This document shows positions 1-8,518 of a stretch of 64,000 nucleotides of DNA, piece after piece; the stretch's first letter is position 1; each line of letters opens with the position of its first letter. The translations under genes and the position numbers were made by a program. The notes under the pieces are model-generated. The model had not been told where the DNA came from. It worked only from the letters and a program-made list of their open reading frames with translations, and made no database searches. The DNA is from Chitinophagaceae bacterium (GTDB taxonomy: Bacteria > Bacteroidota > Bacteroidia > Chitinophagales > Chitinophagaceae), in NCBI GenBank assembly GCA_023957125.1, contig JAMLHL010000021.1, forward strand, positions 1-64,000, written 5' to 3'.

Positions 1-126
1 AAAGCTGGTGGTGGCCGAGTTTGGGCCGAAGCTTTTAATCGAACCAGAATGGAATTGAAACACGTGGGTACGAAGTCTAATCCGCAATGGGAAACCCTTT
101 TAATCGAACCGGAATGGAATTGAAAC
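1..126 (+). CRISPR. End of a CRISPR array (two repeats, one full spacer)
   Basis: Two 30-nt repeats at 32-61 and 97-126 are identical except for one base (A at 46, G at 111). Each begins CTTTTAATCGAACC and ends GGAATTGAAAC. They enclose a 35-nt spacer (62-96), and bases 1-31 look like the end of another spacer. An ATTGAAAC repeat end is common in type I-B and type III arrays, which suggests transcription on the plus strand with the leader and cas genes before base 1. No further repeat follows 126, so this is the leader-distal end. The subtype cannot be decided because no cas gene is visible. Confidence 0.85.
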
Positions 127-554
127 GAATATTTTCCACCTGCGATTTAGTGCATGGGACATTGTATCCGAGCAGAAGATTAATTTTTCCGGAGCAGTGG
201 TGATGAAGCCTGAAGGATTGAATGGTCCGGAAAACAAGGCGGTGGAACTTTGAAATTGACCTGGACACGACCATGGCCCCCTCTGGCCGAAACGGGAGAG
301 GGGTGCAGGTGGCTGAAGTATCGTTGATCCATATGCATCAGTCAAAGGGACTTAAGAGAAAGCAACTTTACAAATGGTAGAAGCGCCGGATTGTTTTTTT
401 GTTTTCTATAGGAATCTCAATGAAATGATAATTAGGGTGTATTGATGTCTTTCACCAAATGGTTGAGATATGAATATCCTTTATTGTTTATACCTCTTTT
501 TGCCGTCAGGGGGCTAACCTTCGTATTCCGGTGGCAACCCTGCTTCTAATTTAC
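127..554. other. Gene-poor stretch after the CRISPR array
   Basis: This 428-nt stretch lies between the last CRISPR repeat and the end of miaE. I see no further repeat, no convincing coding frame, no tRNA and no strong terminator. Short minus-strand open frames here run across the CRISPR repeats and have no family resemblance. Confidence 0.5.
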
Positions 555-1160
555 CTAATGGATCCTGTCGCCTCTCAGCTCTGCGCTTTGCATCACATTA
601 GCTTCATAGTTCAGCCATTCGGACCAGCGCGCTCTTACCTTGTCTTTGGCGATATAAGTTTCCGCCAGGTCAAGAAATAAAGTATAATGACCGGCTTCAC
701 TCTCCATAAACCTGCGGTAGAACCTGCGCAGGTATTCGTCTTCCAGTCCTTCGCTCAACCGTTTAAAGCGTTCGCAGCTCCTGGCTTCTATCAAAGCCAT
801 CGTTAGGAGTTGGTCTAAAAACCGGTCTTCCGCTTTCCCTCCTTTAGTTTGAAATTCAAGTAATTTGTTTACATAAATATCTTTTCGTTGCCTCCCCAGC
901 TGCAGATTTCGTTTTTGCAACTCCGCCAGCACCAGCCGGAAATGTCCCCACTCTTCCGTTACGATGGGGGATAATTCCGTAACCAGTTTTTCTTTATCCG
1001 GATAGCGTTGAATAATAGTAATACAGGAAGTAGCTGCTTTTTGTTCGCAATAGGCGTGATCGGTAAGAACAGCTTCCAGGCTAATTTCCGCCAGGTTTAC
1101 CCACCGGGGATCCGTAGGCAACCGGAGCCCGAGAATATTTTTTATATCTGCTTCATTCAT
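555..1160 (-). CDS. miaE: tRNA-(ms2io6A)-hydroxylase MiaE
   Basis: A 201-residue protein of the MiaE family, a ferritin-like di-iron monooxygenase that hydroxylates the isopentenyl side chain of ms2i6A at position 37 of some tRNAs, using O2. The expected carboxylate and histidine ligands are visible in order: E39 in HAYCEQK, E70 and H73 in EEWGH, E125 in IEARSCERF, and E155 and H158 in ESEAGHY. Length is normal for the family. It starts 6 nt after the stop of trhO and is probably co-transcribed with it. Assignment rests on these motifs; the substrate is known from the family, not shown here. Confidence 0.9.
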   Translation of the reverse strand: MNEADIKNILGLRLPTDPRWVNLAEISLEAVLTDHAYCEQKAATSCITIIQRYPDKEKLVTELSPIVTEEWGHFRLVLAELQKRNLQLGRQRKDIYVNKLLEFQTKGGKAEDRFLDQLLTMALIEARSCERFKRLSEGLEDEYLRRFYRRFMESEAGHYTLFLDLAETYIAKDKVRARWSEWLNYEANVMQSAELRGDRIH

Positions 1161-1166
1161 CGCTGA

Positions 1167-2210
1167 CTAAGTGGTTTTTTCCCGGTTCATTAAGCGAAGC
1201 CTGGATTTTGCCTTATTGAAGATGTGTTGCCCTTTGTTGATGCCTTTACGCAATTCTTTCTGCACTTCGGCAGGAAGCTGAACAATTTCACTGCATTCGG
1301 CGCTGCAACAGCCATTGTACTTTCGGGCACATTCTTCACATTGAATAAAAAGCAGGTGACAACCCTCATTTTTACAATTGGTGTGCGTGTCGCAGGGTTT
1401 CCCGCACTGGTGACAATGAGCTATAACGTCACCCGTGATCCGTTCTCCCAGCCGGTCATCGAATACAAAATTTTTCCCGACGAACCGGCTGTCTAACTGT
1501 TGTTCCTGAATTTGCCGTGCATAGTTTATCACCCCGCCTTCCAGGTGATATACCCTGTTGAATCCGTTATGCAACATATAGGCGCTTGCTTTTTCACAAC
1601 GGATGCCGCCGGTGCAATACATAATGATGTTCCTGTCTTTATAGGGTTGCATCATTTCTACCGCCATCGGTAACTGCTCCCTGAAAGTATCGCTGGGGAT
1701 TTGTATCGCGTTTTTGAAATGCCCTACCTCATACTCGTAATGATTACGCATATCAATAATGATGGTCTGAGGATCTGCAGTCATTTGATTCAATTCTTTG
1801 GCGTTGACATATTTACCCTTTTTCGCCATATCAAAATCAGGGTCATTAATCCCGTCTGCTACAATCTTCTCCCTGATTTTAATTTTGAGTACCCAAAACG
1901 ATTTGCCATTGTCTTCCACCGCAATGTTTAATCTGGTGTTATCCAGTTCCGGCATTGCGTACAGGTGATCCTTAAAACTGTCAAAATTGGATTGCGGTAC
2001 ACTGATCTGTGCATTGATGCCTTCCGATGCTACATACACCCTCCCAAATACGTTTAATTCCCGGAAGGCTTTATACAGCTTATCCCTGAATTGCTGAGGA
2101 TCGGTGATTGGAAAATACCTGTAAAAAGAGATGGTGGTGCGCGGTTCTGTTTCCGAAAGCACACGCTGCTTCAGTTCCCGGTGGGAAACGCGATTGTGTA
2201 ATACTGCCAT
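1167..2210 (-). CDS. trhO: tRNA uridine(34) hydroxylase TrhO (rhodanese-like, YceA family)
   Basis: A 347-residue rhodanese-domain protein matching the TrhO/YceA family, which makes 5-hydroxyuridine at the wobble position of some tRNAs in an O2-dependent reaction. An N-terminal acylphosphatase-like domain (about 25-115) is followed by a rhodanese domain with the active-site loop YCTGGIRCEK, Cys199 being the expected catalytic cysteine. The C-terminal part (about 265-310) has a dense cysteine cluster (CHQCGKPC, CEEC, CCSAEC) likely to bind zinc. It is first in a two-gene unit with miaE. A TATCTTTG promoter element lies at 2286-2293. Confidence 0.92.
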   Translation of the reverse strand: MAVLHNRVSHRELKQRVLSETEPRTTISFYRYFPITDPQQFRDKLYKAFRELNVFGRVYVASEGINAQISVPQSNFDSFKDHLYAMPELDNTRLNIAVEDNGKSFWVLKIKIREKIVADGINDPDFDMAKKGKYVNAKELNQMTADPQTIIIDMRNHYEYEVGHFKNAIQIPSDTFREQLPMAVEMMQPYKDRNIIMYCTGGIRCEKASAYMLHNGFNRVYHLEGGVINYARQIQEQQLDSRFVGKNFVFDDRLGERITGDVIAHCHQCGKPCDTHTNCKNEGCHLLFIQCEECARKYNGCCSAECSEIVQLPAEVQKELRKGINKGQHIFNKAKSRLRLMNREKTT

Positions 2211-2285
2211 AAGACTGAAATTTTATGCCCCGTTAATTCATTGGAGCGGATCGTTTGCATGACGAGCAAAATTTCCTAAACGGTG

Positions 2286-2293
2286 CAAAGATA
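2286..2293 (-). promoter_or_regulatory. Candidate -7 promoter element for trhO-miaE
   Basis: The minus strand reads TATCTTTG, matching the Bacteroidota -7 consensus TAnnTTTG, about 75 nt before the trhO start. No clear -33 TTTG lies about 20 nt further upstream, so support is partial. Confidence 0.45.
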
Positions 2294-2300
2294 GTCCGGG

Positions 2301-2412
2301 ATTTGAGATTTGAGATTTTAAATCTGAAATTCTATGTGCAGGAGTTAATCCAAGTATAAAAATCAGACCTATACCATGTTTAATCTCAAATCTTAAATTT
2401 CAAATCTCAAAT
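2301..2412. repeat. AT-rich inverted repeat built from GATTTGA heptamers
   Basis: The left arm (about 2301-2330) has ATTTGAG-like heptamers and the right arm (about 2384-2412) has their reverse complements (AATCTCAAATC). They form a long imperfect hairpin that begins at the stop codon of the DUF5686 gene and ends before the trhO promoter. It may act as a transcription end for the upstream minus-strand gene. Confidence 0.55.
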
Positions 2413-4875
2413 TTAATTTCCGAATATTCCTCCCCTGAAGCCGATCCTGAAAGCCGAGGTCCGGAATCCGAGATGAGTCCAGCCCCATACGTAATCTACT
2501 CTTAGCACTTTTAAGATGTTTTCCAGTCCGGCGAAAGTTTCGTAATAATAATTGTCTTTATGTACCACAAAGGCGTTTATTCCCCACAAAAAGTGCAGAT
2601 TGAGTTTTTTTATATACGGGATCTTATTGGTGAGAAAACCATTCAGATGGTGTTCCATATTTAAAGTACCATATAGTTTTTCGGCTGTGGAATGGGCATA
2701 ATAGGGTGCCAACTGGAAACTGTTCAGGTATTCTGTGGCCACCAGCATCTGGTTGCCATTGAAGTGCTGGTAATCGGGGATCTCCAGCTTCCGGTTATTC
2801 AAAAAACCGCCGATTGAAAGATGGTAGTCCAGCATACCCGCCATCTTTATATTGATATCGTCCCGGATGGAAAATTTCCAGCGGTCGTAATCCACGTCGC
2901 TCCCCAATATGCTGTTAAAACCCTTGGTATAATTTAAAATGAACGCCGGATATTTTGACCCTATGCTGATTTTCCGGTCGGGCAGTTGTATATATTGCGT
3001 GCCCGGTTGATAGCGGATGGAAAAATCTGCCGCGAAGGACTGGTGGCGATTGAAGTTTTCTGAAATGAGCTCCACCGGGTAATTGGGCGTTCTCCGGGAA
3101 AGATATTTGGCTTTTCCCCAGAAAGTATTATCGGTGTTTTCAAGCGGCATCCGGTCCTGGTATTCCAGCGCTGCTTTGATGGTAATACCTTCGCCTACTC
3201 CCCGGGTATAAACCAATCGGGCAAAACCAGCCTCGTATATTTTTAAAAAATTATCGCCAAACAGCAGAGTATTATAACTGTTAACAATGGGGCGTACAGG
3301 GTTGTCATTGTTGATCTGGAATATTTTTTTGCCACCCGACAGGTCGAGGGAATTCATGTGTCCGTTTCCGAAGGCATACTTCATCGCCAGGTCAGCATTC
3401 AAATGCCGGTTGGTGAAACCGTACCGTACCGTGGGTGTTAGTGATAAAGATTTGTTTTCACTCAATTTACGGATGTAGGTTGGGCTCAGGTTTATATTAA
3501 ACCCTTCTGCCGTATTAAAGTTAACCACCTCAATCAGTGGCGGATAGCTAAGACGGGCGTGTTTGCTTTGCCTGCCAAAGGTTTGTCCGAAAATCAGTAA
3601 CCCGGTGGCTGTAATTTTGTTTTTCCTCCTGTCTAAGGAATCCAGGTACCCCGGGTCGTTGCGCAATTGTTCCAGGCTGTCCTTCTTCCGGTAATCTGCC
3701 ACTTCCTCATCCAGCAGAGGCACCGGGCGGATGGTATCCCAATAAACCGGCGGTTTCTTATTAGAGCCTTTATCATAAGTAACCAGGGTGTTGTTGAAAA
3801 ACCCCTTACCGAATGCGGGATTTATTTTATAATCGGAATAAACGGTAACAAAACTGCCTGTCACATCAAAGCCCAGGATCTTCATTGCAGGATAGATGAC
3901 CTGGCTCCGGATCATCCATACATCTCGGGTTACGGGTACGTACAGGTGCTCTATCCGGAGGGTGTCGGCAAGTTCCATCTGCGATTTTTTGGTGAGCATC
4001 AGGTCCAGGCTGTGCAATCGCCACTCATCTTCCACGATATTGATGAAACCGCTGAACAATGGCTCGTAATTTCGTTTGGGCGTTACCTTTATGTGATTGA
4101 TCAGCCGCCCGTTTTCGGTAAAACTGCCCATGAATTTATACCGGTAAAAGTTGAGTGCGTTTTCTGCGATCGGGGAAATAAAACCCCGGGGATTGAGCGC
4201 GTCGCTGATCTGGATATTGTTGTCGTAAAAGGTGGCATATCGCGGGCTGCCAAATCCAAAGTTTTCCGACTGACCACTGACCCGGGTGGAACTTACTTCC
4301 ACTTTTTCTTTTTGAGGTTTCTGAAAAGAATAAGTGGCCACGGTTTCAGAAAGATAGATCATTTTGTTTTTGCCGGTGTCACCATCGGCGAAATCCACCT
4401 TCTGACCTAAGAGCGTTGCCGGGTAGTCGCGCAATTGTAGCTGTCCTTTGATATAAACCTGGCATTGGAAAGCATCTACCTGGTTTTTATAATAGGCTCT
4501 TTTCTTTATTGCCTGGCGGATGATTTCGTAAGCCGGGTCTTCCACTCCATTTCCGATCACAATCTCTTTAAGCGTGAGTTCATGCAGCGCAAGGATGAAA
4601 TCCACCTGCAGGGGCTGATGCGCTACCGTAATCTGCTTTTCAGTCATGGTGTAGCCCACATGCATGCATTGCAGCGTATAATTTCCCTCCGGGAGATTCA
4701 GTACATATTTTCCTTCATTATTGGCCGTAGCGCCAACACGGGTTTCCTTTACGATTAAGGATGCGAAGGGGAGCAGGTTGCCTTTATCGTCTTTTACAAC
4801 CCCAGCCACCCGAACGGCAAATGAGAATTGTTGAAAGACCAGAAGAAAAACGGCAAGGAACAGATATCTTTTCAT
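2413..4875 (-). CDS. DUF5686 outer-membrane protein with carboxypeptidase-regulatory-like domain
   Basis: An 820-residue protein with an N-terminal signal peptide (about 1-20), a carboxypeptidase-regulatory-like beta-sandwich (about 22-95, VAGVVKDDKGNLLPFASL) and a long C-terminal region rich in alternating aromatic beta strands as in outer-membrane barrels. The domain order and length match the DUF5686 family of Bacteroidota. The last strand ends in Phe-Gly-Asn, near the usual barrel ending. Function is unknown; an outer-membrane location is inferred. It is last in a likely operon with the 115-residue membrane protein and the penicillin acylase homologue. Confidence 0.8.
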   Translation of the reverse strand: MKRYLFLAVFLLVFQQFSFAVRVAGVVKDDKGNLLPFASLIVKETRVGATANNEGKYVLNLPEGNYTLQCMHVGYTMTEKQITVAHQPLQVDFILALHELTLKEIVIGNGVEDPAYEIIRQAIKKRAYYKNQVDAFQCQVYIKGQLQLRDYPATLLGQKVDFADGDTGKNKMIYLSETVATYSFQKPQKEKVEVSSTRVSGQSENFGFGSPRYATFYDNNIQISDALNPRGFISPIAENALNFYRYKFMGSFTENGRLINHIKVTPKRNYEPLFSGFINIVEDEWRLHSLDLMLTKKSQMELADTLRIEHLYVPVTRDVWMIRSQVIYPAMKILGFDVTGSFVTVYSDYKINPAFGKGFFNNTLVTYDKGSNKKPPVYWDTIRPVPLLDEEVADYRKKDSLEQLRNDPGYLDSLDRRKNKITATGLLIFGQTFGRQSKHARLSYPPLIEVVNFNTAEGFNINLSPTYIRKLSENKSLSLTPTVRYGFTNRHLNADLAMKYAFGNGHMNSLDLSGGKKIFQINNDNPVRPIVNSYNTLLFGDNFLKIYEAGFARLVYTRGVGEGITIKAALEYQDRMPLENTDNTFWGKAKYLSRRTPNYPVELISENFNRHQSFAADFSIRYQPGTQYIQLPDRKISIGSKYPAFILNYTKGFNSILGSDVDYDRWKFSIRDDINIKMAGMLDYHLSIGGFLNNRKLEIPDYQHFNGNQMLVATEYLNSFQLAPYYAHSTAEKLYGTLNMEHHLNGFLTNKIPYIKKLNLHFLWGINAFVVHKDNYYYETFAGLENILKVLRVDYVWGWTHLGFRTSAFRIGFRGGIFGN

Positions 4876-4914
4876 GCATTGCAGGAATGACAGGAAAGCG
4901 ACTTAATTATATTA

Positions 4915-5262
4915 TCAGAGGATAAGACGACGCAACAACGCGCCGCTGAGCGCCGCCATTGCGCCGATTACTGCGCCGATTGCTGCGGTCAGGCCAATCA
5001 GCATCAAAGGATTGTCAGATTTAATTACCAATAAAGAAATCTTATGCGCCAGCAGGTGTTCGTTGGCAGCGCTTATCCACCAGCTTAATCCTCCCCATAA
5101 TAAAAACAGAGCGATGAATCCTGTTAAAAAGGCCATATAAGGCTTCTGGCTGATCATCAAAGGTATGAGAAAGGCAATAATGGCAAAACTCCACCAGGGC
5201 AGGTATAAACCCGCTGCAAAACTCAGCAAAGCGGTTAAAATAACGGATACTATAAATTTCAT
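4915..5262 (-). CDS. Small integral membrane protein, function unknown
   Basis: A 115-residue, very hydrophobic protein with three or four predicted membrane helices (about 3-20, 22-40, 45-65 and 85-108). I recognise no family with confidence. It lies 9 nt after the penicillin acylase homologue and 39 nt before the DUF5686 gene, all on the minus strand, so it is probably expressed with them. Confidence 0.7.
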   Translation of the reverse strand: MKFIVSVILTALLSFAAGLYLPWWSFAIIAFLIPLMISQKPYMAFLTGFIALFLLWGGLSWWISAANEHLLAHKISLLVIKSDNPLMLIGLTAAIGAVIGAMAALSGALLRRLIL

Positions 5263-5271
5263 CTGTTGCTG

Positions 5272-7710
5272 TTATTTAGGTTCAAATACCATTTTCCAAA
5301 CCAGCCGGTTCCCCTCAGGTTCTCCTCTTTTCATAAACCAGGCTTTATAATACTCGCCGGCAGCCCACTTGTCAACGAAGGAATCATAATAGGGGCTGCC
5401 GGGATTTCCGGATTGCCCGCCGGGATATACCACGTAGGCCGAGGTTTCATGGGTCAGTTCAATTACCATCCGCCAACTGGGTCCGTGTTTGTGCTTCATG
5501 GCGTTAATAATAAATTCTCCGCCTCCCACCGGCAATCCCGTTCTGGCAAAAGGCATCATGGTTTCTCCTAATAAATGATAAATGGAAGGATCGCGGTAAG
5601 GGCCCCAGCTAAGCCGGTTGATGGCGGCAAGGGAATCAGCGGTTACGGCTGCCTGTTTGAATGCGTTGGTTACCGCATCGGCGATGGTTTCTTTTGCGGG
5701 GGTATTGATGTTATCAATATATGCAAAAGAAGAGTCCCGCAGCAGGGCTTCGGTAAGGGTGGCGGCAGAAGGTCGCAATGCTACGCCTGCCTTTTCAAAC
5801 TCATCGTCCCATACCTGTTTTTTCAAATTGTCAAACCACAGGCTAAAAACCGTTGCTCCCTTCTCATTAATGTTGTTGTATAACGACCAGTTTCGAACGA
5901 GATCCAGGTACTTGTTTTCTGCGTCGTTCAGAATACTGTCGTTAATGTATTTCAGAAGGATGGGACGTGTTGTTTCGGCAAAAACGTTATAGTTATCGTT
6001 TTGCATTTTCATCATGTCGTCGGCAGTAACCTGCTGTAAGGCAGATAATTTTTTATTTACCGCGATGCCTCTGTAAAGATCATAATACCCGGGAATAAAA
6101 TAGGGATAAGTGCTGTCGGCAGGACGCTGATTGGCGCTGCTTACAAAGCCCCTCTCCGGGTTAAGGATATGCGGGTTTTCATCCATGGGAATAAAGCGCT
6201 GCCACATATAGCTGCTGTCGTCGCCGGGCATTACATATACGCCCTGCCGGTTCCACAAAGCTGCAAATTCTCCCTGCTGCCAGATGGCAATATCGCCCGA
6301 TTTGGAGGCAAAAACCACATTTTGAGCCGGGCTGCTGAAATATTGTAAGGCATTTTTATAATCCCCGTAGTTTTTTGCCCGGTCTAAATAATACCACAGC
6401 AGCAATTCGTTGGAAGGATCATGCGCTTTCCAGCGTATCGCCAGGTTTTTCCCGGGTTGATCCGTGGCGGGGAAACTATTGTCGTAACCCACCGGGCCGA
6501 AAACAGTATAGGCAACGGTGTCATACACCACCGGTTTGCCTTTTACTTTTATATTTTCGATCCGGATTTGGCTGTTCTTCCATTCATTATTGAAGCGGTA
6601 CTGCGTTTTTGTATCGTCTTTGAATTGTATTGCATAATAATCCAGCACGTCTCTGCCTGCATTGGTGAACCCGAAAGCGATACTGTCGTTGAACCCGATG
6701 ATAACTCCCGGCGCTCCGGGAAAGCTCACGCCGTAAGCATTCATGGTAGGGGTGGTTACCTGCATCTCGTACCAGATGGAGGGAAAGGACAGATCAAGAT
6801 GCGGGTCGTTGCAAAGAATGGGAGCGCCGCTTTGGGTGCGCTGGCCGCTCACCGCCCAGTTATTACTGCCATTGGCAGGGTCGGGCTTTTCGATTTCGCT
6901 CAGGGTTCCTGCAAGCTCCGTCTTTCCCAAATATAAAGAATCCGCTGTTGCCGGCGCTTCCGGGTGTACCGTAGGAGAGGCAAAGAGGGTGCCTTCCGGA
7001 ATAATGGGTGAAAGAGAATCGGCCACCTGGGGGAAAAGAACACGCAGTTGTTCATCGCCAAAAAAAGCCTTTGCTTTGGTTAAAGCCAGATCGTCTGAAA
7101 ACCCCGCGAGAGTGAGCGACATCAGTTTTACGAAAAGCGCGGTTTTAAGATTGTTCCACCGTTCGGGTTGGTAACCCAGCAGTTTGTATTCAACAGGTAG
7201 CCTGCTTTCAGACAGGGACGCGATGTACGCGTTCACCCCGGCGGTATAATGATCTACCTGTGATTTGGACACCGGGTCGGCTTCCATCTCTCTCAGCATA
7301 TTTTCAGCGGCATATACCATGCCCAATCTTCTTCGGCCCCTGTCGAAATGGATGGCCTTTTCTCCTATAATTTCGCTTATTCTACCGGCGGCGGCCATCG
7401 TTTGAAATTCCATCTGCCATAAACGGAAACGTGCATGCAGGTAGCCCTGGATAAAACAGGCGTCTTCGTCGTTATCGGCAACAATATGGGGAACCAGACG
7501 ATCATCAAGATATACAGTAGCTTTTCCCTTCAAATCCGGGAAATTCAGTGCCATATTAAAGTTTTCTTTTACAGGTTCAGCGTTTTGCCAGATTCCATGT
7601 TGCGGACTCAAAAATTGCCCCAATGGTAATGGCAACAGGCTGGAACTGCCGAGTATATAAACCAAAGCCCCTGTTATAATAAACGAAACCCCGAAAAGGA
7701 CTGCTCTCAT
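5272..7710 (-). CDS. Penicillin acylase family protein (Ntn hydrolase)
   Basis: An 812-residue precursor of the penicillin amidase family. It has an N-terminal signal or anchor segment (about 4-22), an alpha-chain region with a conserved QGYLHARFRLWQME stretch (about 88-102), and the self-cleavage site GSNNWAVSG. Ser282 is the expected new N-terminal nucleophile of the beta chain. Members hydrolyse amide bonds of beta-lactams or acyl-homoserine lactones in the periplasm; the natural substrate here cannot be read from sequence. Length is typical. It probably heads a three-gene unit reaching 2413. Confidence 0.88.
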   Translation of the reverse strand: MRAVLFGVSFIITGALVYILGSSSLLPLPLGQFLSPQHGIWQNAEPVKENFNMALNFPDLKGKATVYLDDRLVPHIVADNDEDACFIQGYLHARFRLWQMEFQTMAAAGRISEIIGEKAIHFDRGRRRLGMVYAAENMLREMEADPVSKSQVDHYTAGVNAYIASLSESRLPVEYKLLGYQPERWNNLKTALFVKLMSLTLAGFSDDLALTKAKAFFGDEQLRVLFPQVADSLSPIIPEGTLFASPTVHPEAPATADSLYLGKTELAGTLSEIEKPDPANGSNNWAVSGQRTQSGAPILCNDPHLDLSFPSIWYEMQVTTPTMNAYGVSFPGAPGVIIGFNDSIAFGFTNAGRDVLDYYAIQFKDDTKTQYRFNNEWKNSQIRIENIKVKGKPVVYDTVAYTVFGPVGYDNSFPATDQPGKNLAIRWKAHDPSNELLLWYYLDRAKNYGDYKNALQYFSSPAQNVVFASKSGDIAIWQQGEFAALWNRQGVYVMPGDDSSYMWQRFIPMDENPHILNPERGFVSSANQRPADSTYPYFIPGYYDLYRGIAVNKKLSALQQVTADDMMKMQNDNYNVFAETTRPILLKYINDSILNDAENKYLDLVRNWSLYNNINEKGATVFSLWFDNLKKQVWDDEFEKAGVALRPSAATLTEALLRDSSFAYIDNINTPAKETIADAVTNAFKQAAVTADSLAAINRLSWGPYRDPSIYHLLGETMMPFARTGLPVGGGEFIINAMKHKHGPSWRMVIELTHETSAYVVYPGGQSGNPGSPYYDSFVDKWAAGEYYKAWFMKRGEPEGNRLVWKMVFEPK

Positions 7711-7778
7711 GGCTTAAAATTAAGGGTTGGGCAGAAAACAGGCAAAAGAATTATCAAGCGATGGAGGTTATCCGCTTT

Positions 7779-8516
7779 TCAGATCATGATCTGCCATATA
7801 TATTTCGTGCCCCATTTTCCCCATTGTTTCAGGCTTCTCTCAATGGCTTTATCTACACCCTGGTAATCGGTGGCTTTCCCTTTTTTGGGGGGCGTTATAG
7901 CGGTTTCTTTAATTTCTTCCAGTTGCACTTTGGTGGCATACCAACTGGTATAAAGCCTGGGGATCACCACTCCAAGAATCATTCCGGGAAGTCCCTGAAA
8001 GGATTCCGGCCCTCCGGATGAAACAATTTCGTCTGTATAAAATGCCACCACAAAAACCGAATCCATGATCACGGTAAAAGCCCTCCTGCATTCAAAGCCC
8101 GCGATTTTCCGGGTGTCTTTGGTGAGATGCCATTTGTATTGGCGGATACTATCCATGATGAGAAAAGATTCATCAAAAACCTGTTTGAAAGCCACCGTTT
8201 TCTGGTTGCTGAAATCGTTGTATATAATATTAGAGGATGCGACGTTGTCAACGAACGGAGAGGATTTTTCCTTGCTTTCTCTTCCGGGCTCATACAGCGT
8301 TTTGTTTCCGATGAAGGAAAGATTAAAGTAGGAATGATTATACTCCGGGATCTGGTTTTTGAAGTTGGAATACCAATCGTTATTGTCAATTTCTATTTGT
8401 TTGTGAACGTTTACCGTTTTTTCAAATTCAATCCTTCCTTTCAGCAGGAATTGCGCATTTGCCGCCTGGGTAATAAAAAGAAGGAAGAAGGTAGTATAAA
8501 TAAAGGATTTGCTCAT
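7779..8516 (-). CDS. GLPGLI family protein
   Basis: A 245-residue secreted protein with a signal peptide (about 1-21, ending ANAQF). It carries the family hallmark at 175-180 (GLPGMI), which gives the GLPGLI family its name. Function is unknown. Such genes very often sit beside an outer-membrane beta-barrel gene of the kind found at 8519-11287, and here the barrel stop lies 2 nt before this start codon, so the two are almost certainly translated from one mRNA. Confidence 0.85.
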   Translation of the reverse strand: MSKSFIYTTFFLLFITQAANAQFLLKGRIEFEKTVNVHKQIEIDNNDWYSNFKNQIPEYNHSYFNLSFIGNKTLYEPGRESKEKSSPFVDNVASSNIIYNDFSNQKTVAFKQVFDESFLIMDSIRQYKWHLTKDTRKIAGFECRRAFTVIMDSVFVVAFYTDEIVSSGGPESFQGLPGMILGVVIPRLYTSWYATKVQLEEIKETAITPPKKGKATDYQGVDKAIERSLKQWGKWGTKYIWQIMI

Positions 8517-8518
8517 GA

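Noticed and set aside
77..345. Two minus-strand open frames across the CRISPR region
   Set aside because: They run through the repeats and spacer, have no family resemblance and no ribosome entry context.
3667..4410. 247-residue plus-strand frame inside the DUF5686 gene
   Set aside because: It is antisense to a well-supported gene and shows no domain or signal.
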